From: Epiperipatus broadwayi
Lineage: Eukaryota; Onychophora; Udeonychophora; Euonychophora; Peripatidae
Assembly (NCBI GenBank): GCA_028023455.1
Contig: JAQFVV010013330.1
Span: 1 to 64,000 of the forward strand
Direction: 5' to 3'
DNA: 64,000 nucleotides
Shown: positions 12,361 to 24,488 of the stretch, piece by piece
Numbering within the stretch: position 1 is the stretch's first letter
Layout: each line of letters begins with the position of its first letter
Position numbers and translations under genes: made by a program
Notes under the pieces: model-generated
Told to the model about the DNA's origin: nothing
Databases searched by the model: none
What the model saw: the letters and a program-made list of their open reading frames with translations, nothing else

Positions 12361-12862
12361 TTTCTATGTTCCAACATCATGAATTTCTGAATCATTAAAT
12401 GCATTCAATTATTTATTGTTGCCTCCATCTCAATACTTTAAAAAATAAATGTTAAGTATGACTTTAAAAATAAAGTAGTGTTGTAACATCACTAATTATA
12501 AATTTTTTATTAGACTTAATGATGTCATGACACTTCTCCCAGAAAACAGAGTATTTAAAGGTTTTAGACAATGGTAAGCTTTTAAAAGAAATGATAAGAC
12601 TATACTGTCAGTTATTATTTTAGCTATTTAAACTATCTGCTACACACTCTCATAACTCATCTTAGACTGCGAGCTAACCATTCCTTGATTTCTTTTTAAA
12701 AATTTAGCTATTTTATTCATTTACATGCAAAAGTCAACAAGATAATCTGATGAAAAACCTTAGGTAAACAAAATGCATTTAATACGTAATTAAATAAGTA
12801 AACAAAAAAAAAATATGGAAGAAAAAATTACATGAAACTATTGAATTAAAACTTCTACTTAC

Positions 12863-13016
12863 CTATTAATGTGTGGATCAGAATAAATGACATTTAACAC
12901 ATCACAATAATAGCAAATAAAAGCAGCAGAGATGAGCCAGAAAATATTTTGTAAAATATCAAAAAATTTTTTCTGTCTAACAGAAAGAAATGATGTGTTA
13001 TCAAATTCATCAGAAG
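12863..13016 (-). CDS. TMEM128-like protein, exon 2
   Basis: A 154-bp exon with acceptor TTTGCAG upstream of 13016 and donor GTAAGT after 12863 on the minus strand. Two bases complete the split Ala codon of exon 1; 50 codons follow, ending in AG that joins the first base of exon 3 to give Arg. It encodes a polar stretch (SDEFDNTSFLSVRQKKFFDI) then a hydrophobic helix (IFWLISAAFICYYCDVLNVI). The Tyr-Tyr-x-Asp within the first helix agrees with the 'TYYVDF' region I recall in vertebrate TMEM128. Splice sites and phases are intact, which argues for a live gene. Confidence 0.75.
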
Positions 13017-13210
13017 CTGCAAACAATAAAAATTATATTTCTACAAATAATTTCCAAATTTGATTGACATTAAATTATCAAATTATTTTACATAAAAGAA
13101 ATAATTTTCAACAGTATTAATGTATGAAATCTATGAAAATATATTTACTCAATCATGTATAAAAATTAATTCAATTAATAAACTATTACTTAAAACAAAC
13201 AACAAATAGA

Positions 13211-13306
13211 AGAAACCTCAGCTGATGTCTCATTGAGATTTCAATCATCTTTGTGAAAAGAAACCTCAGCTGATGTCTCATTGAGGTTTCAATCATCTTT
13301 GTGAAA
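13211..13306. repeat. 48-bp tandem duplication with hairpin
   Basis: Two copies in tandem (13211-13258 and 13259-13306), nearly identical. Each contains the 9-bp inverted repeat GAAACCTCA...TGAGGTTTC, imperfect in copy 1, so each unit could fold. A related, diverged sequence occurs at 15350-15380. Intron 1 of the TMEM128-like gene. Confidence 0.8.
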
Positions 13307-13779
13307 ACTAATGTATCCTTGAGGATTGTTGCGATAATTTCTAAAACAATTTATGTGTTTTTTTAGTATTTTCATTTATACTTTTTACTATTAGAATTTT
13401 GATCAATCAGAGATAAAGAAAATTAAGAACAAATTTGCAAATTTATTCTATTTCTTTTTTTTTTGTGACTAAATAAAATTATTACTAGTAGGTGAGAAAA
13501 AAGATGGAATAGGAATACTCAATAATTTGGGAATGTGTGAACCCCGAACTTTTTCTTTCTCATGGTATATAAATCATACTTTTCTAATTTTTCCATTATT
13601 ACATAAGTACAGTAGTTGATCTTTGATGAAAGCATTTAAATGTTCCTAACTATTAATCTGATGTATTTATTCAAATGACTCACATAATTCCTATGGCAAA
13701 CAAAGCATAGAATTTCATATTCCCTGAAGTTTGAAATATATTAGTAAAATTAGTTCTTCATTTAGCATATGGGATATCA

Positions 13780-14780
13780 ACAGCTTAACTATTAACAAAA
13801 TAAAGAAAACTGTAAAGATTCCAATCAGGAGATACATTTACTAGTATCTTTATAAAGTCCTCAATTCTGCATTTGTATTCATAAATTTGGCAGTCATTAA
13901 CTATATAGTTCATAGTTTGTGTTTGTCCAAATTTACATGGCTGAGAAATTCCATTTATAAAGCAGATAACAGCAAAGACATGCATTATTCTAAATCTATT
14001 GACAATTCCATTTTTTATATCATAATTCTTTAAATTCATGGTTTAATATCCAAAAGAAGGAACTTGATTTGAGAGAAGTTTTATGTGGTGAAACTATATC
14101 TTGATTTATTGGCAAGTCTGATCTGCTTAACAGCTTATTAAACATTTTCTGTGAAACATTTTCTCTTGATATCTAATAAAAATATATAAAAGAACAGGAA
14201 ACCATGGCAAAGACTTGAGAGTACCAGCAATATTTCTCATATAATATTTAATGATATCCAGAAGTTTAATATGGGAACTTTTTCTTCAATAGGAGAACAG
14301 TATTAACCAGTAGAATATGCTAGTGTTAAAGAAGTTATCCTTAAAGTATTTGCAAAGCACCAGCTAGTTTTCCAAGGATGTTATTCTTAGAAATTAATTT
14401 TAATCTAATCTTAGCTAAATGAGAAAAATAAGTTGCACTATGATCCAAAATTACTTGAAAATAACATTGGGTAAGATTATATTTCAGTCGATTATTGCAA
14501 AAGATTCAGATTATAAAGTAATTCCCATTGCAATAGGAGTAAAACTCCAGTCTTTGAAAAAGATTTCCAATCTTTTCATATCCTTATTGAAAGACTTTTT
14601 TATTTCAGGAAAGGAACTCTTTTGAGAGATCAAAAGAATATCAATAGCATGTATGAATTCCATGCATCTTAGTTCAAGAAGATCATTGATGAATATATTA
14701 AATAAAGTAGGTAAGAGAATTGAACCCTGAGTAAGACCATTTTGTAATATTTTATATTTACTATGATTATCACTTGAATT
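13780..14780 (-). pseudogene. Jockey-like LINE reverse transcriptase remnant
   Basis: Reading the minus strand from about 14760 downward gives GLTQGSILLPTLFNIFINDL, a clear match to the QGSvLaPtLFNIytNDLp motif of reverse transcriptases of jockey-like LINEs. The catalytic YADD position follows as HAIDILL, so the two aspartates are not both kept. The 84-codon frame at 13785-14039 ends in GQTQTMNYIVNDCQIYEYKC, the Cys/His-rich C-terminal region that follows RT in these elements. Several frameshifts separate the parts. It is a dead copy in intron 1 of the TMEM128-like gene. Confidence 0.7.
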
Positions 14781-14930
14781 TTCATATTGGAAAGTATTTT
14801 GTTAAGTAAATTAATGATTTTCTTGCATTTAAGAATTTTAGAAACTTTTAGAAGTCAATAAATATTGTACCAGTTTTTAATTATTTTGAAATATTTTTTT
14901 CTTTCTGTTTTTATGTCAACCTGATCAATG

Positions 14931-17223
14931 GGCAGCTAACTTTCAACTATGGACAAAATTCTTGTTAATATGATTCTCCCAAAAAGCTTGCAAAAAGCAC
15001 ATAATAATGATATTTAGGTAAAAAAAACTTTTTTGACCATTACAGGGTTTATTTGATTTTAAGACTGCTATTATTAAATTATATAGATGCAAATAATTAT
15101 ATAGATAACTGATGTTCTATGAGTCTTGAAAATTCTATATAAACCAGATAATTTAAACAAAAGTAAAAAAACACACCTATTTATGTATTAAAGGACATTC
15201 AGAGACAGTATGTAAGTTTGTTTTTAACTCAAAATTATGTTGTTGTTTTTTAAAATTAATAAATACAAAAACTATAAAATGCACACAATCTTACTTTATT
15301 TTAGAACTCACCAACAATAGTTTTTAGAAATATATTACTCTGAGAAAGATGAATGAGACTTCAAAACATCTTTATGAAAATATCAACTAGCCATTTCTGT
15401 GGCAGATTTTCCTTTATCTGTGGATCAATTTTTTAAAACTTGCAATAACTTGATCTTTTTTGTTTAGACCATAAGAAATTTAATAATTCAAGAATTTCTA
15501 AATGGAATACATCAAAGCCCATTATATATATACATGTATATAATTTAAGTCTAAATTATTTGCATAAAATTACTTATATGTATTCAGATGCAAAAACACT
15601 TAATTAGGTTAAATCCTATTTAATCAATAAAAATTTTTATATTAATTTTAATACTTTGTTTTTCTTACATCTTTCCAATACTTTAAAGAATTTCATAAGG
15701 TGAAGTTTTAACTCATTACTATTTAATATTTACAAATAGTGATGTAACATAAAACCCTCAAATTTTGACATATATTGATGATGCAATTTGTTTAAATAAT
15801 TTACAATTATTACGATTTAAATATTAAAAATGTACTATTATACAAGTCTCAAAATTATCCAAATTGATAATAGATAATTATTATATTAATAATTCAAAAG
15901 TAAATTTAAATAGTAAGCAGTAAGACTTAAGTTTGATTCTTGAATCAATTGTATCTTTTAATATCTAAGTGAAACAAAACATAACTAAATTTTATAAAGT
16001 TATTGACCAAATTAGATATGGTCAGTTGTTTTCTATTAAGATAAAATGATTTTTGTTTGAACATATTAGTTTTACTAAGATTACACTGTGCCATGACTTA
16101 CAAAGTGTTTATAATGATTTTAAAATTAATTCTGATGGTCATTCATTGAAAACTTTATAATCAATGAAAAGACAATATCAACAGATTCATTTCAACAATA
16201 AATATTAAGACATATGGATATAGTTTGCAAAAAATAAATGTTTATGAGAGTTTTAGATATGTTTATCATTTTTCACAAAAAAACATGTACAGAATAATCT
16301 ATATTTATTATAATCTTCCCATAAATATTAATTTTAAATCTATATCAAAAGATTTCATCAAATTGATTACTAAGATATTATCTACCTGAAAGCTTTTTTG
16401 TTGCTATTATTGGTGTACTGTGATTTTTGTATAAACATTATTATAAATGATGATTGTTTGCAATATAAAAATTAAAATAATTTCTCTTTCAATAGTATAG
16501 TATTAACTAAAATATTTATTTCTACTCATTCAAAATAAATGAAAGTTGGAATAGATTTAAAAATTAGCTACCGATAGGCTAATCGTAATCATTAGGATAA
16601 CTATTACATAATTTTGCTTTCAATTATGATGGTGTGAATATAAATATAATCTCAGATTTTAAAGCTTTTATTGAAGATTCATTTGACTTGCTTCTTGTTC
16701 AACTTTATTTTAAGCTTCCTATCAAAACAAGTTATCATTATTATTACATATTACTATTTGCGTTTGTCTTGTAACAATATTCCCCCATGATAAAATCAAA
16801 ATTAGTTTACAGAAACCTCCCCACACAGGAAAATGCTTGGCTTATACATCCGATCATACCAGAAACACAAAATATTAAATTATATTATAACTACGGAATG
16901 AAGTAAAAGATGTTTGTTCAGAAACCAATGACTTGAAAAAATAGAAGATCTAGATAGAACAAATTCAACTCCCTTTTAGTTAATCTAAGAATAAATTAAT
17001 GTTTTGCTTATATGCACAAATCTAGCTTAAAATTCACATATAGTTCTTGACTGCTTTGAGTTTCTTCTTTACGAGAATCACCGCTGAGGGAAAATATAAT
17101 GACTATTCAATGAATCATGAATTACATTATATAAAAATTGTTGATAAAGCGAAAATTAAATCAACAAAAATAAACATTTCTCTGAAAAGTAAAAACATGT
17201 GAAACTTTAGTTGTGCAAATAAT
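14931..17223. other. Intron 1 sequence, no gene recognised
   Basis: A+T-rich sequence with no open frame of note and no recognised mobile element. A slightly richer stretch around 16780-16870 is unexplained. Confidence 0.5.
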
Positions 17224-17270
17224 TTAATATTTGTGTGTATATAATAAAACAAATGGAGAATTTATTTTAC

Positions 17271-17358
17271 CTATCTTTTTTCCTATAGCAACATTTGTAT
17301 AATCTACATTTATTTGTGTACGCTTTCTTAAAATACGATCACTATGATCATCATCCAT
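17271..17358 (-). CDS. TMEM128: TMEM128-like membrane protein, exon 1 (gene 17358-8800, minus)
   Basis: First coding exon of a gene whose three visible exons splice in phase (29 codons + 1 nt; 2 nt + 50 codons + 2 nt; 1 nt + 55 codons + 2 nt). The chosen start is MDDDHSDRILRKR at 17358, because human TMEM128 as I recall it also starts with a short polar, Arg-rich tail. An in-frame upstream ATG at 17427 (MEENFK...) would add 23 residues and cannot be excluded. The donor is G|GTAAAA at 17270. The protein so far is ~136 residues, against about 165 in human, so about 30 residues are missing. TMEM128 is a small multi-pass membrane protein of poorly known function. Introns are 3.9-4.3 kb and full of transposons. 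The family assignment rests on hydrophobic pattern and the exon-3 loop, not on a search. Confidence 0.7.
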
Positions 17359-17427
17359 GTTGAAATTATTCCGCATTTTAAAATTTACTTCTACGCAATT
17401 GGCTAAAATTTTAAAATTTTCTTCCAA

Positions 17428-18469
17428 TAAAGAAAATCTTTATTTTAATTTTAGAAATAATAAAAAATTATTGGTCAAAATCCATTTACCAAAATTTTCT
17501 GTCATTTACCGGTATATTGCCGGTGTTAGTCTACTATTACTAAAGGATTAGTGTTATAAAAACAATTTTAATTTTCCACAAATATAAACTTTGGGTAATG
17601 ACCTTGCGTATTTCTTATAATTTTTTTGAAAATTATTGACTTGGTATGACTTCTTTAAAAATATTATTTGCTGCTTATAGTTAATGTTGCAAGTATTTTT
17701 TTTTTTTTTTGGTTTGTAACTATATCCATTCAAAAACAAAAAAAAAAAAAATCATTACTTCTTATTTAATAATATAGATTCGGAAAGGCTTAAAACAAAA
17801 TTACCACTCATTTTTTAGGCCAGCATTTTCTCTAAACACATTATTTCCCCGATCTTTCTTTATTATTTATGAATTTGTTTATTTTAATTTAATGATTCAG
17901 TTTTACTTATCAGATTTATTTATATTGCGTACTTTACTGCTCTGCCACTTTTCTCCTTATTTTTTTTTTTTTATCATGATTAATAATTTTTTTATTTTTG
18001 TTGTTGGTGCATTTTTCAATAATAGGTCCAGCGATAAGATGAAATAGCAAGAATATTATCAATCTACTTAATAATGTAAAATATCGAAAAGATAATCTTT
18101 TCGACATATATGTGTTCAAGTGTATTAGTGATATGATAGAGTGATGAGTGGTGGGTCATGTGAAAGTCTGTGCTCATATATCCTATATATTACTTATATT
18201 GATACAGGTATATAATATGCCTGTATTTCAGTTATTAATAATATAAAACAAAAAAAAAAGGAAATTTTGATTTTGCTTTTAAATAGATTTAATTAAATTA
18301 AAACTTCATTATAAAATCTTTTTTGCATCATGATAATTGTATCATAGACTATTGTCATAAATATGAAAATTAAAATGTAATCAGTGCGTACCTGTTCATT
18401 TTGCGCCATTATTAATAAAGCTTCCTATACATAATATGTAATATGCATAAATTTTTGTGAATAACCAAC
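17428..18469. other. Upstream region of the TMEM128-like gene
   Basis: Candidate promoter and 5' untranslated region for the minus-strand gene. I see no convincing TATA or initiator. The short open frames here are A/T-run artefacts. Poly-T and poly-A tracts occur at 17698-17710 and 17739-17750. Confidence 0.4.
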
Positions 18470-18935
18470 TATTTCAAAGATTAAACTACTAAATATCGCA
18501 TGATCACCATTTCTCATGCTTGCTCATAACTTATTAAAGCAGGCAAAACTCTCCACATAATAGTGCCACTCAGTGCAAGCCAAAATGTATGGGTACTGAA
18601 TTGAGTTCAGACCTATATGACTATGTAAGCTAATGAGCTTGGATTGAAAATATTATAGTGTTTTCAATTATAGTCTCATAGTTTTGTAGTTAAGTAGAGA
18701 TAAAAGGTGGCTGCCGGAGGGTTGCATTAGATCCTAAGATCTAGGTGCAGGGCTCTCAGATTCAAGACTCCTCACTGATGAAAGCCACAAGCTAGAAACT
18801 AGTCTGGGGATATTGGATGAGTAGGCACTAGATAGGGATTTTATGCATAAGCCTTCTGGCATCCATTGATTACTCTGGTCTGCAATGAGTGGCACTACTG
18901 TATGGAGAGTTCTGCCTGTTTTATTTCAAAGATTA
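18470..18935 (+). mobile_element. tRNA-Leu-type SINE with foldback ends and 14-bp target duplication
   Basis: The element at 18484-18921 is flanked by perfect 14-bp direct repeats TATTTCAAAGATTA (18470-18483, 18922-18935), the length expected of LINE-driven insertion. Inside, 18706-18770 has a tRNA-like head: an A-box-like GGTGGCTGCCGGAGG, an anticodon-arm-like AGATCCTAAGATCT and a B-box-like AGATTCAAGACTCC, most like tRNA-Leu. The head is followed by CACTGATGAAAGCCACAAGC and a body. The ends are unusual: 18536-18582 and 18876-18923 are inverted repeats of about 47 bp (aggcaaaactctccacataa and its near complement). SINEs do not normally have terminal inverted repeats, so this may be a SINE inside an older foldback element or a foldback SINE dimer. 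Confidence 0.7.
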
Positions 18936-20063
18936 CAAACTTTCTTGATTAACTCGGTCAAATGTTTTGATTAAATTCATAAACTATTTGATTATGATTG
19001 TTGTTTTTTTTTAAATTTACCTGCATAGAAAATTTATCTATACTGTTTCATGATTCTCTAAAATCATAATAATTCTCTGCTAAGAATTCATTTATAAATG
19101 GAGCACTTTGCTATAGTGGATAACAAATTTCTGCTTGAAATAAAATTTAAATACCGTAGGATGCTTCATAAAATTTAAAAAAATACAATGGCAAAATCAT
19201 AAAATCAATCAATATATTCTTCAATTTGCTGTTTGTGTTGCTATTGAGCCTAATTCTGGCCTTGGAAATGAACAATGTAAGACTTCCTAAAAAGGTATTT
19301 TATGCTTAACTTGAGCATAGTTTTCATGGGAGAGGTATACCCCTTCTATGATATAAGGATTATCTCTGTCATTTTAAAGAAGTGCAATAATCGTTTCCAT
19401 TGGGAGGATGTGGTGGAGAATAGAATACAATGGAAGAGCTATAATTAGACATGGTGTTGAAGTATTTCAGAAATAAAAATTTTCTGCTGAAGAAATTAAA
19501 AGAGCATTGAAAATGTTAAGCAGAAAAATGGACCAGCATGTTCCATGTGTAGACATATTTCTGTTTCACAGATTGGTTTGTATAGTCATTGCAAAATTCA
19601 TTTCTAAAGTATGTTTTTTTCTACCTTTTTTTTTTCTTTTGCAACTGGAATGGCTATACTCATTTATAAGTAGCTATTTGTTATTGTGTTCTATCCCCTT
19701 AATTTTATAATTTGAAGCAATAACAGCATCTTTAATATTATTTTGTAAAAATTCATGGGTCTTTTGCTATCCCATCAGGATATTTTTGTCCAAATTTAGA
19801 TGAGTCGATATGAAGGATAGTCATCTGAATTCTTTATATTATTCATAAGATGGTTGAATACCGTCTTTATTTATTCAAAGCATCATCATATAAAAGACTG
19901 GATTGTGATATCGTTTTTAACCGCATGTTATTTTCTATATATAAAAAACAACAAAAAAATATTTAAAATTACATTCAATAAGGATGTTTATCTTCTTTGC
20001 AGTTTTAATCCACTAATCATTCTTAAGTCTTTTTGTCAATTGTTGAATTTATGTCTTGCCTGC
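18936..20063. other. Intergenic, nothing recognised
   Basis: A+T-rich DNA with only short open frames without similarity that I know. No repeats stand out. Confidence 0.5.
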
Positions 20064-20649
20064 TTATGTGTTGTGTTTGGTTAGGCTTATAGGTTTGTTT
20101 CCAAACCAACAGATGCAAAAAGAGTAACTACTCAGCAATTAATATGTACAATTTATTAGTGCTTAAAATATACACACGTTACTTAAACGAATAAATACAG
20201 TTGATACTATTGAATGCTGAGATAGTTGAGCCGAATACGGAACTCGCTTCCAGCTAAATGATTAGCCTGACTCATGAACTCTGGTAAGACTCTTCCAGCT
20301 ATGTATTTAGCTTGCCTCGAGTCACTCTAATTCGACGTAGCAGTTTCCAGTCCGTAGGTGGATTTGTCTCACTACGTGGATGTCATGATGATGATGAGAG
20401 AAATATCTTTGCTGATGGCAGAAGGTTTAATAGAGAACACATTCTGTTGTTCAGGTTAACAGACGTAATTGCTCTCTGCCTTGCCTCCAAAAGGCTGACT
20501 ATTTAATCACAGATCCCCTACCCTACTGGAAACATGCGGATTGGTGCGCGAACCCCAGTGAAGGTTTTAATTCCTTTGAATAGCAACTGGGTGTTAGCCA
20601 ATCAGATAAGGAATCTACTTCTGAAGGCAGGGTCAGATATGACATTATG
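20064..20649. mobile_element. Solo LTR, 576 bp, with 5-bp target duplication TTATG
   Basis: A stretch much richer in G+C than its surroundings. It begins TGTTGTGTTTGG at 20069 and ends GATATGACA at 20644, i.e. TG...CA. It is flanked on both sides by TTATG (20064-20068 and 20645-20649), a 5-bp target duplication typical of LTR retrotransposon integration. No interior, primer site or second LTR adjoins it, so it is a solo LTR left by recombination. A CCAAT motif (20597-20603) and an AT-rich tattta box near 20500 could belong to its promoter, but transcription direction is not certain. The family differs from the other LTRs in this window. Confidence 0.8.
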
Positions 20650-22477
20650 AAACTCCATTTTTATTTTATTATTCAAACAAGTAAAGAATCTCAATTTCTT
20701 TTAATCAGTAAATCAGTCATTTTTCAGAGAAACAGAAAGCTGCTTTTTAATGAACTCAAAAAAAGCTGCACTCATATTCACAGTCTATTTGAGTATTTGA
20801 TGTTTCATAATATAATTATCATAAAAATGCAATTTGGTAATTTAATGTTTAACAATTAAGCTGTTGTTATATAGCATAAATACTGTTACTTCAAAAGAAT
20901 AAACATCAAATTTCTTATCAATATTGTTTGGATAGAACTTGTGTTTATTAAAAGCTACAATCATTTTAACTTTGAATTGTATTATTATATAATCTATCTA
21001 TAAGGATTCACATATAGTATTAACTTTTTTTGCATTTTGATTAAAATATATTCAATAATATATCATTGTTTTAAATATGAATGTACCCAATTTTTTTTTA
21101 TTTTATAATATTTTATTTGTCTATATAAAGTATGTGTAATAGTCAATCTATGTACTGTGTAAAAATCTAATAATATCACACCATTTGATTTCAGCATAGT
21201 CAATATCATTATTTTGAATAACTTTGGGTTATAATCTATTGTTCCTATAATTTGTGTATTGTTTCCCAATCTTTTATTGGTATTGATCCAAAAAAGTAAA
21301 AAAGTTTTTCTTGAATTTTCTGAATCTAATATTGAAGCATAAGCACGTCAAAATGGATCTAGGTATCTTTGCAAAGTACCATTAGCCTTTTCTTGATTTA
21401 TTTAGGAATTTCAAGATTAGAAGATATCAAGTTAGACCTCACATTGTCTTTTCACTTAATGAATTACTTTTCCAAAAAAAAAAAAATTATAGCTATGCAC
21501 TTTCTGTGGAAGATAACTTTCATTAAGAACATCTGCATCATTATTATACTTTGACAATTTTTTAACTTCAAATACTAACACAAGGAAAAATTCATATATT
21601 TCATAAACCTATAATTAGAAAAAAAAATTATATTTCTTCCACTATGTCTCACTTGCCACCATTAATGTTACTGTCAATGCAACTTTTTTTATTATTCAAA
21701 TGAGCAATCTAGCAGTATTTAAAAAAATGAACTATTGATTTTTCCCTTCATTTGTATTTGTAATTCAAATTTGCAGATGTTCGTTCATCTGTTTAATGAA
21801 GGGATTTCTTTCTTTTTTATAATCTAAGACTGAGTGGAGGCATAGGGACTTCCTGAGTAGGCTTGCCAAAATATATATTCTCTCACTAGATGAATGGTTT
21901 CAATTCAGTTTCAAAGTGATGATTCAATATTAATTGTATTTCCATGCAAGATAATTAAGGAATCCCAGTTTGGTAAACCTGATCCCTTCATTGTTTTCTC
22001 ATTAACCAGGGCTTACATTCTTTATTTAATCATATATATATATATATTAAATACAAGTACATTGTCTATACTGAACTTAATGTATGTTCATATATATTTA
22101 TATACAGACACACACAGTATATATTTGTCAATTCTGCATTACTAAAATCAATATAAAAGTTCTCCAATATTTGTAAATTTATTTTAAGATACTTGTATAA
22201 AGCACTGATACTGAAAGAGGGCAATAAACTATTATGTAAAATTATGGATGCTAATTTCATTTCCAGTATTCTTAGACTTTCCTCACAGTATTCTATTTAA
22301 ATAAATGTATTGACTGATTGATTGAATGACATTCATTAATAGGTAGAAATCAATTCTATCAGATATATAGCTATTTGTAGAGTTTGGCAACTCTGCTATT
22401 ACCATCTTTTGATATAAAATGGAAAATGTATTAAACAAAAATTGATAAATTTCTAAGCTAAAGTAGGATTGATCAGC
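20650..22477. other. Intergenic, nothing recognised
   Basis: A+T-rich sequence with simple (AT)n and (TG/CA) stretches, for example 22032-22050. No coding or mobile-element signature is visible. Confidence 0.5.
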
Positions 22478-22725
22478 AAAATATCACATGATCACTATTT
22501 CCTATGCTTACACAAGCTGTTATTATTAATAATAAACTCTCCATACAGTGTTGCCACCCAGTGCAAACCTTAATAATCAATTGATGCAGGAAGATTTGTG
22601 CATAAAATCTCCATCTAATGCCTAGAAACTGGGATACTGGATGAGTAGTTACTAGATAGGGATTTTATGGACAAACTTTTCTGCATCCATTGATTACTAA
22701 GACTTTCACTGGGTTGCACAGTACA
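22478..22725. repeat. Foldback repeat related to the 18.5-kb SINE element
   Basis: The left side (aaatatcacatgatcactat onward, then ctccatacagtgttgccacc) matches the left end of the 18484-18921 element. Segment 22560-22620 is the inverted complement of 22640-22710 (gattttatg...tgcatccattgatta), so the copy can fold into a hairpin with arms of about 80-100 bp. It lacks the tRNA-like head seen at 18.7 kb. It directly adjoins the 5' end of the LINE at 22.73 kb. Confidence 0.65.
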
Positions 22726-22729
22726 TCAC

Positions 22730-23712
22730 ATCATAAATGAAGAGCTTCAGGTACGAGCAGTAGTGGAAACACATGTAAGAGAAGAACAACTTAAACTGGA
22801 AGATTTGATATGGCAGTGTATAAATAGAAAAGAAAAAGTAAAAAGAGGTATTGGTATAAGAGTTATGTTAAAAAAAATAATTAAATACTATTAAGTGTCA
22901 AAAACATTGTGGTTTGAGATAAGGTTAGGAAGATAAGAATGGATGGTGGCTATAGTATATATATAGCCATTGAAGATAGTCAAATAATAATAAGAGTGGA
23001 ATGGTAGCATATATGAATGCCTAGTTAAGAATATACAGAGATTTAAAAAAAAAAGGGGGGGGGAGAGAATAATTGTTATAAGGGATATGAATGGGCATAT
23101 TAAAGAAATTGATGATATAGATAACAAGAATGGATAGCTTTTGAAGAATTTTTGTCAGAGAGTAAATTTGAGCATTGGAAATTTATCAAATATTTATGAG
23201 GGATAATACATATGGACTAGAAATAATATATTTCACACAGTAGATTATCTATTAGTAGAGAAAGAGGGAATGAATAAAGTATGGAAAATTAAAAGTGTTT
23301 GATAATAAAGAGAGAGTATGTAATAATGATCGTAATTTTTTTATAATAGAAATGGTTAGTAAAGTGATGGAAAATAGTAATAAAAGTAGAAAGGATAGTG
23401 AAAGATGTGGATGGAAAGTGAATGTTAAGAATAAGTTAAAAGAATATAAAATACAAGTTGAAGAAATCATGGAAGAGTTGGTTGAGGGTGAATGTAAAGA
23501 CTTGTGGTGAAGTAGAAAAAGTGGCAAATATGGTTTTAGGTGAGAATATTCAGAAGAATAAAAGTAATAGGAAAGTGAGAGTTAGTAAGTGTAAAAGGGA
23601 GAAAAAAAGCATGCAGAGAATATATGTGCTGTTAAGAACAAAAAAGTGAGAAAGATGTTAATGTTAAATGGGAAAAGTATTTTTAAAAAAAAGTTGCAGA
23701 AAATAGATAATT
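22730..23712 (+). pseudogene. APE-type LINE, endonuclease part (5' half)
   Basis: Shifting plus-strand frames carry an apurinic-endonuclease-like domain: VRAVVETHVREEQLKLEDL, then RVEWYH-like, an IVIxDMNGHIKE stretch (the expected GD-N-H core, with the first Gly lost), NLSNIYEG, and finally HTVDYLLVEKEG, which fits the 'IDYILV' strand of LINE endonucleases. A 71-codon frame at 23295-23510 continues the linker to the reverse transcriptase. Stops and indels, including a G-run at about 23055, break the frame many times. The reading continues at 25.93 kb after an insertion, so this is the 5' part of one element. It is dead. Confidence 0.7.
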
Positions 23713-24059
23713 ATATTGTAACAATCATGGGCATTTAACTTATTATTATTTTTTTATGGTTATTGGATGGCCATTCACAATGATGACCGCCTATTTTCAC
23801 CTTTTTTTTTACTTATGGGAAAAGACGAGGCAGAAGATACTTGATTAAAGATGCTTATTCATTAACTAGAATTATTATGAGTGGCTGATTAAATTAATTG
23901 TCTACATTTGTTAATTAACTATGTATCTTTATCAAAGTATTGTTAACATTTTGACATCTCATATTATATAATATTTAATCACTACGGACATTATTATTAT
24001 TATTTCTTCTCATATTAATGTATTATTAACAGCTTAAGTCTATTTCACTTGTATTCAGT

Positions 24060-24488
24060 AATGTCTATATTGCATTAAAACGCAACTATGTGAAGCTACA
24101 ATAAAAGAAAAAACTTTTATGCCGCTTTACAGCCATTCTGAGGGCAAATAATTTTGTAAACTACCTGCGGAGTTTGGTCAGGTACCATCTTATCTTTGGA
24201 ATTATTGATTAATCTGTTAGTTGCTGGTGGTGTGTAAAAGCTTCAATTAAAAGATGTTGCAAATGTTTTGATGAATTTTTTAGACAAAATGAGTATATAA
24301 GGTAATAATATACATGGTTTATCATCTTTGGCTGGGTTAGTTCTTAATTTATTATAGAATTGTTTAACTTTTTTGTTAATAGTTCCATGTCTAAATCCTG
24401 CATTTGTTAAATCCTTTAGGTAATGTGTTAAATTATTTTTGTGGTTGTCTTCAAATTTACAAAGATGATGGTTTCTAAATAAAAACAA
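24060..24488 (-). pseudogene. Penelope-like element fragment (RT end and GIY-YIG start)
   Basis: The minus-strand frame 24488-24243 reads NNLTHYLKDLTNAGFRHG, then LPYILILSKKFIKTFATSF, the pattern that ends the reverse transcriptase of Penelope-like elements. Just downstream another frame gives PQVVYKIICPQNGCKAA, the GIY-YIG entry (VYKI-C) of their endonuclease, with the YIG itself lost. A 37-bp segment at 24061-24100 recurs inverted at 24490-24530, so a second piece of the same endonuclease region sits back to back with this one. It is not functional. Confidence 0.65.

Noticed and set aside
17224-17270. Extension of TMEM128-like exon 1 to the stop at 17224
   Set aside because: A good donor at 17270 joins exon 2 in phase; the read-through tail is A+T-rich and unlike the family.
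18769-18800. CTGATGA...GAAAC in the 18.5-kb SINE as a hammerhead ribozyme
   Set aside because: Stem II would start with an A-A mismatch next to the core and I find no matching stem III strand before it; kept only as a shared SINE motif.
23252-23527. 91-codon minus-strand frame (Leu/Phe-rich)
   Set aside because: Antisense shadow of the LINE endonuclease linker on the plus strand.
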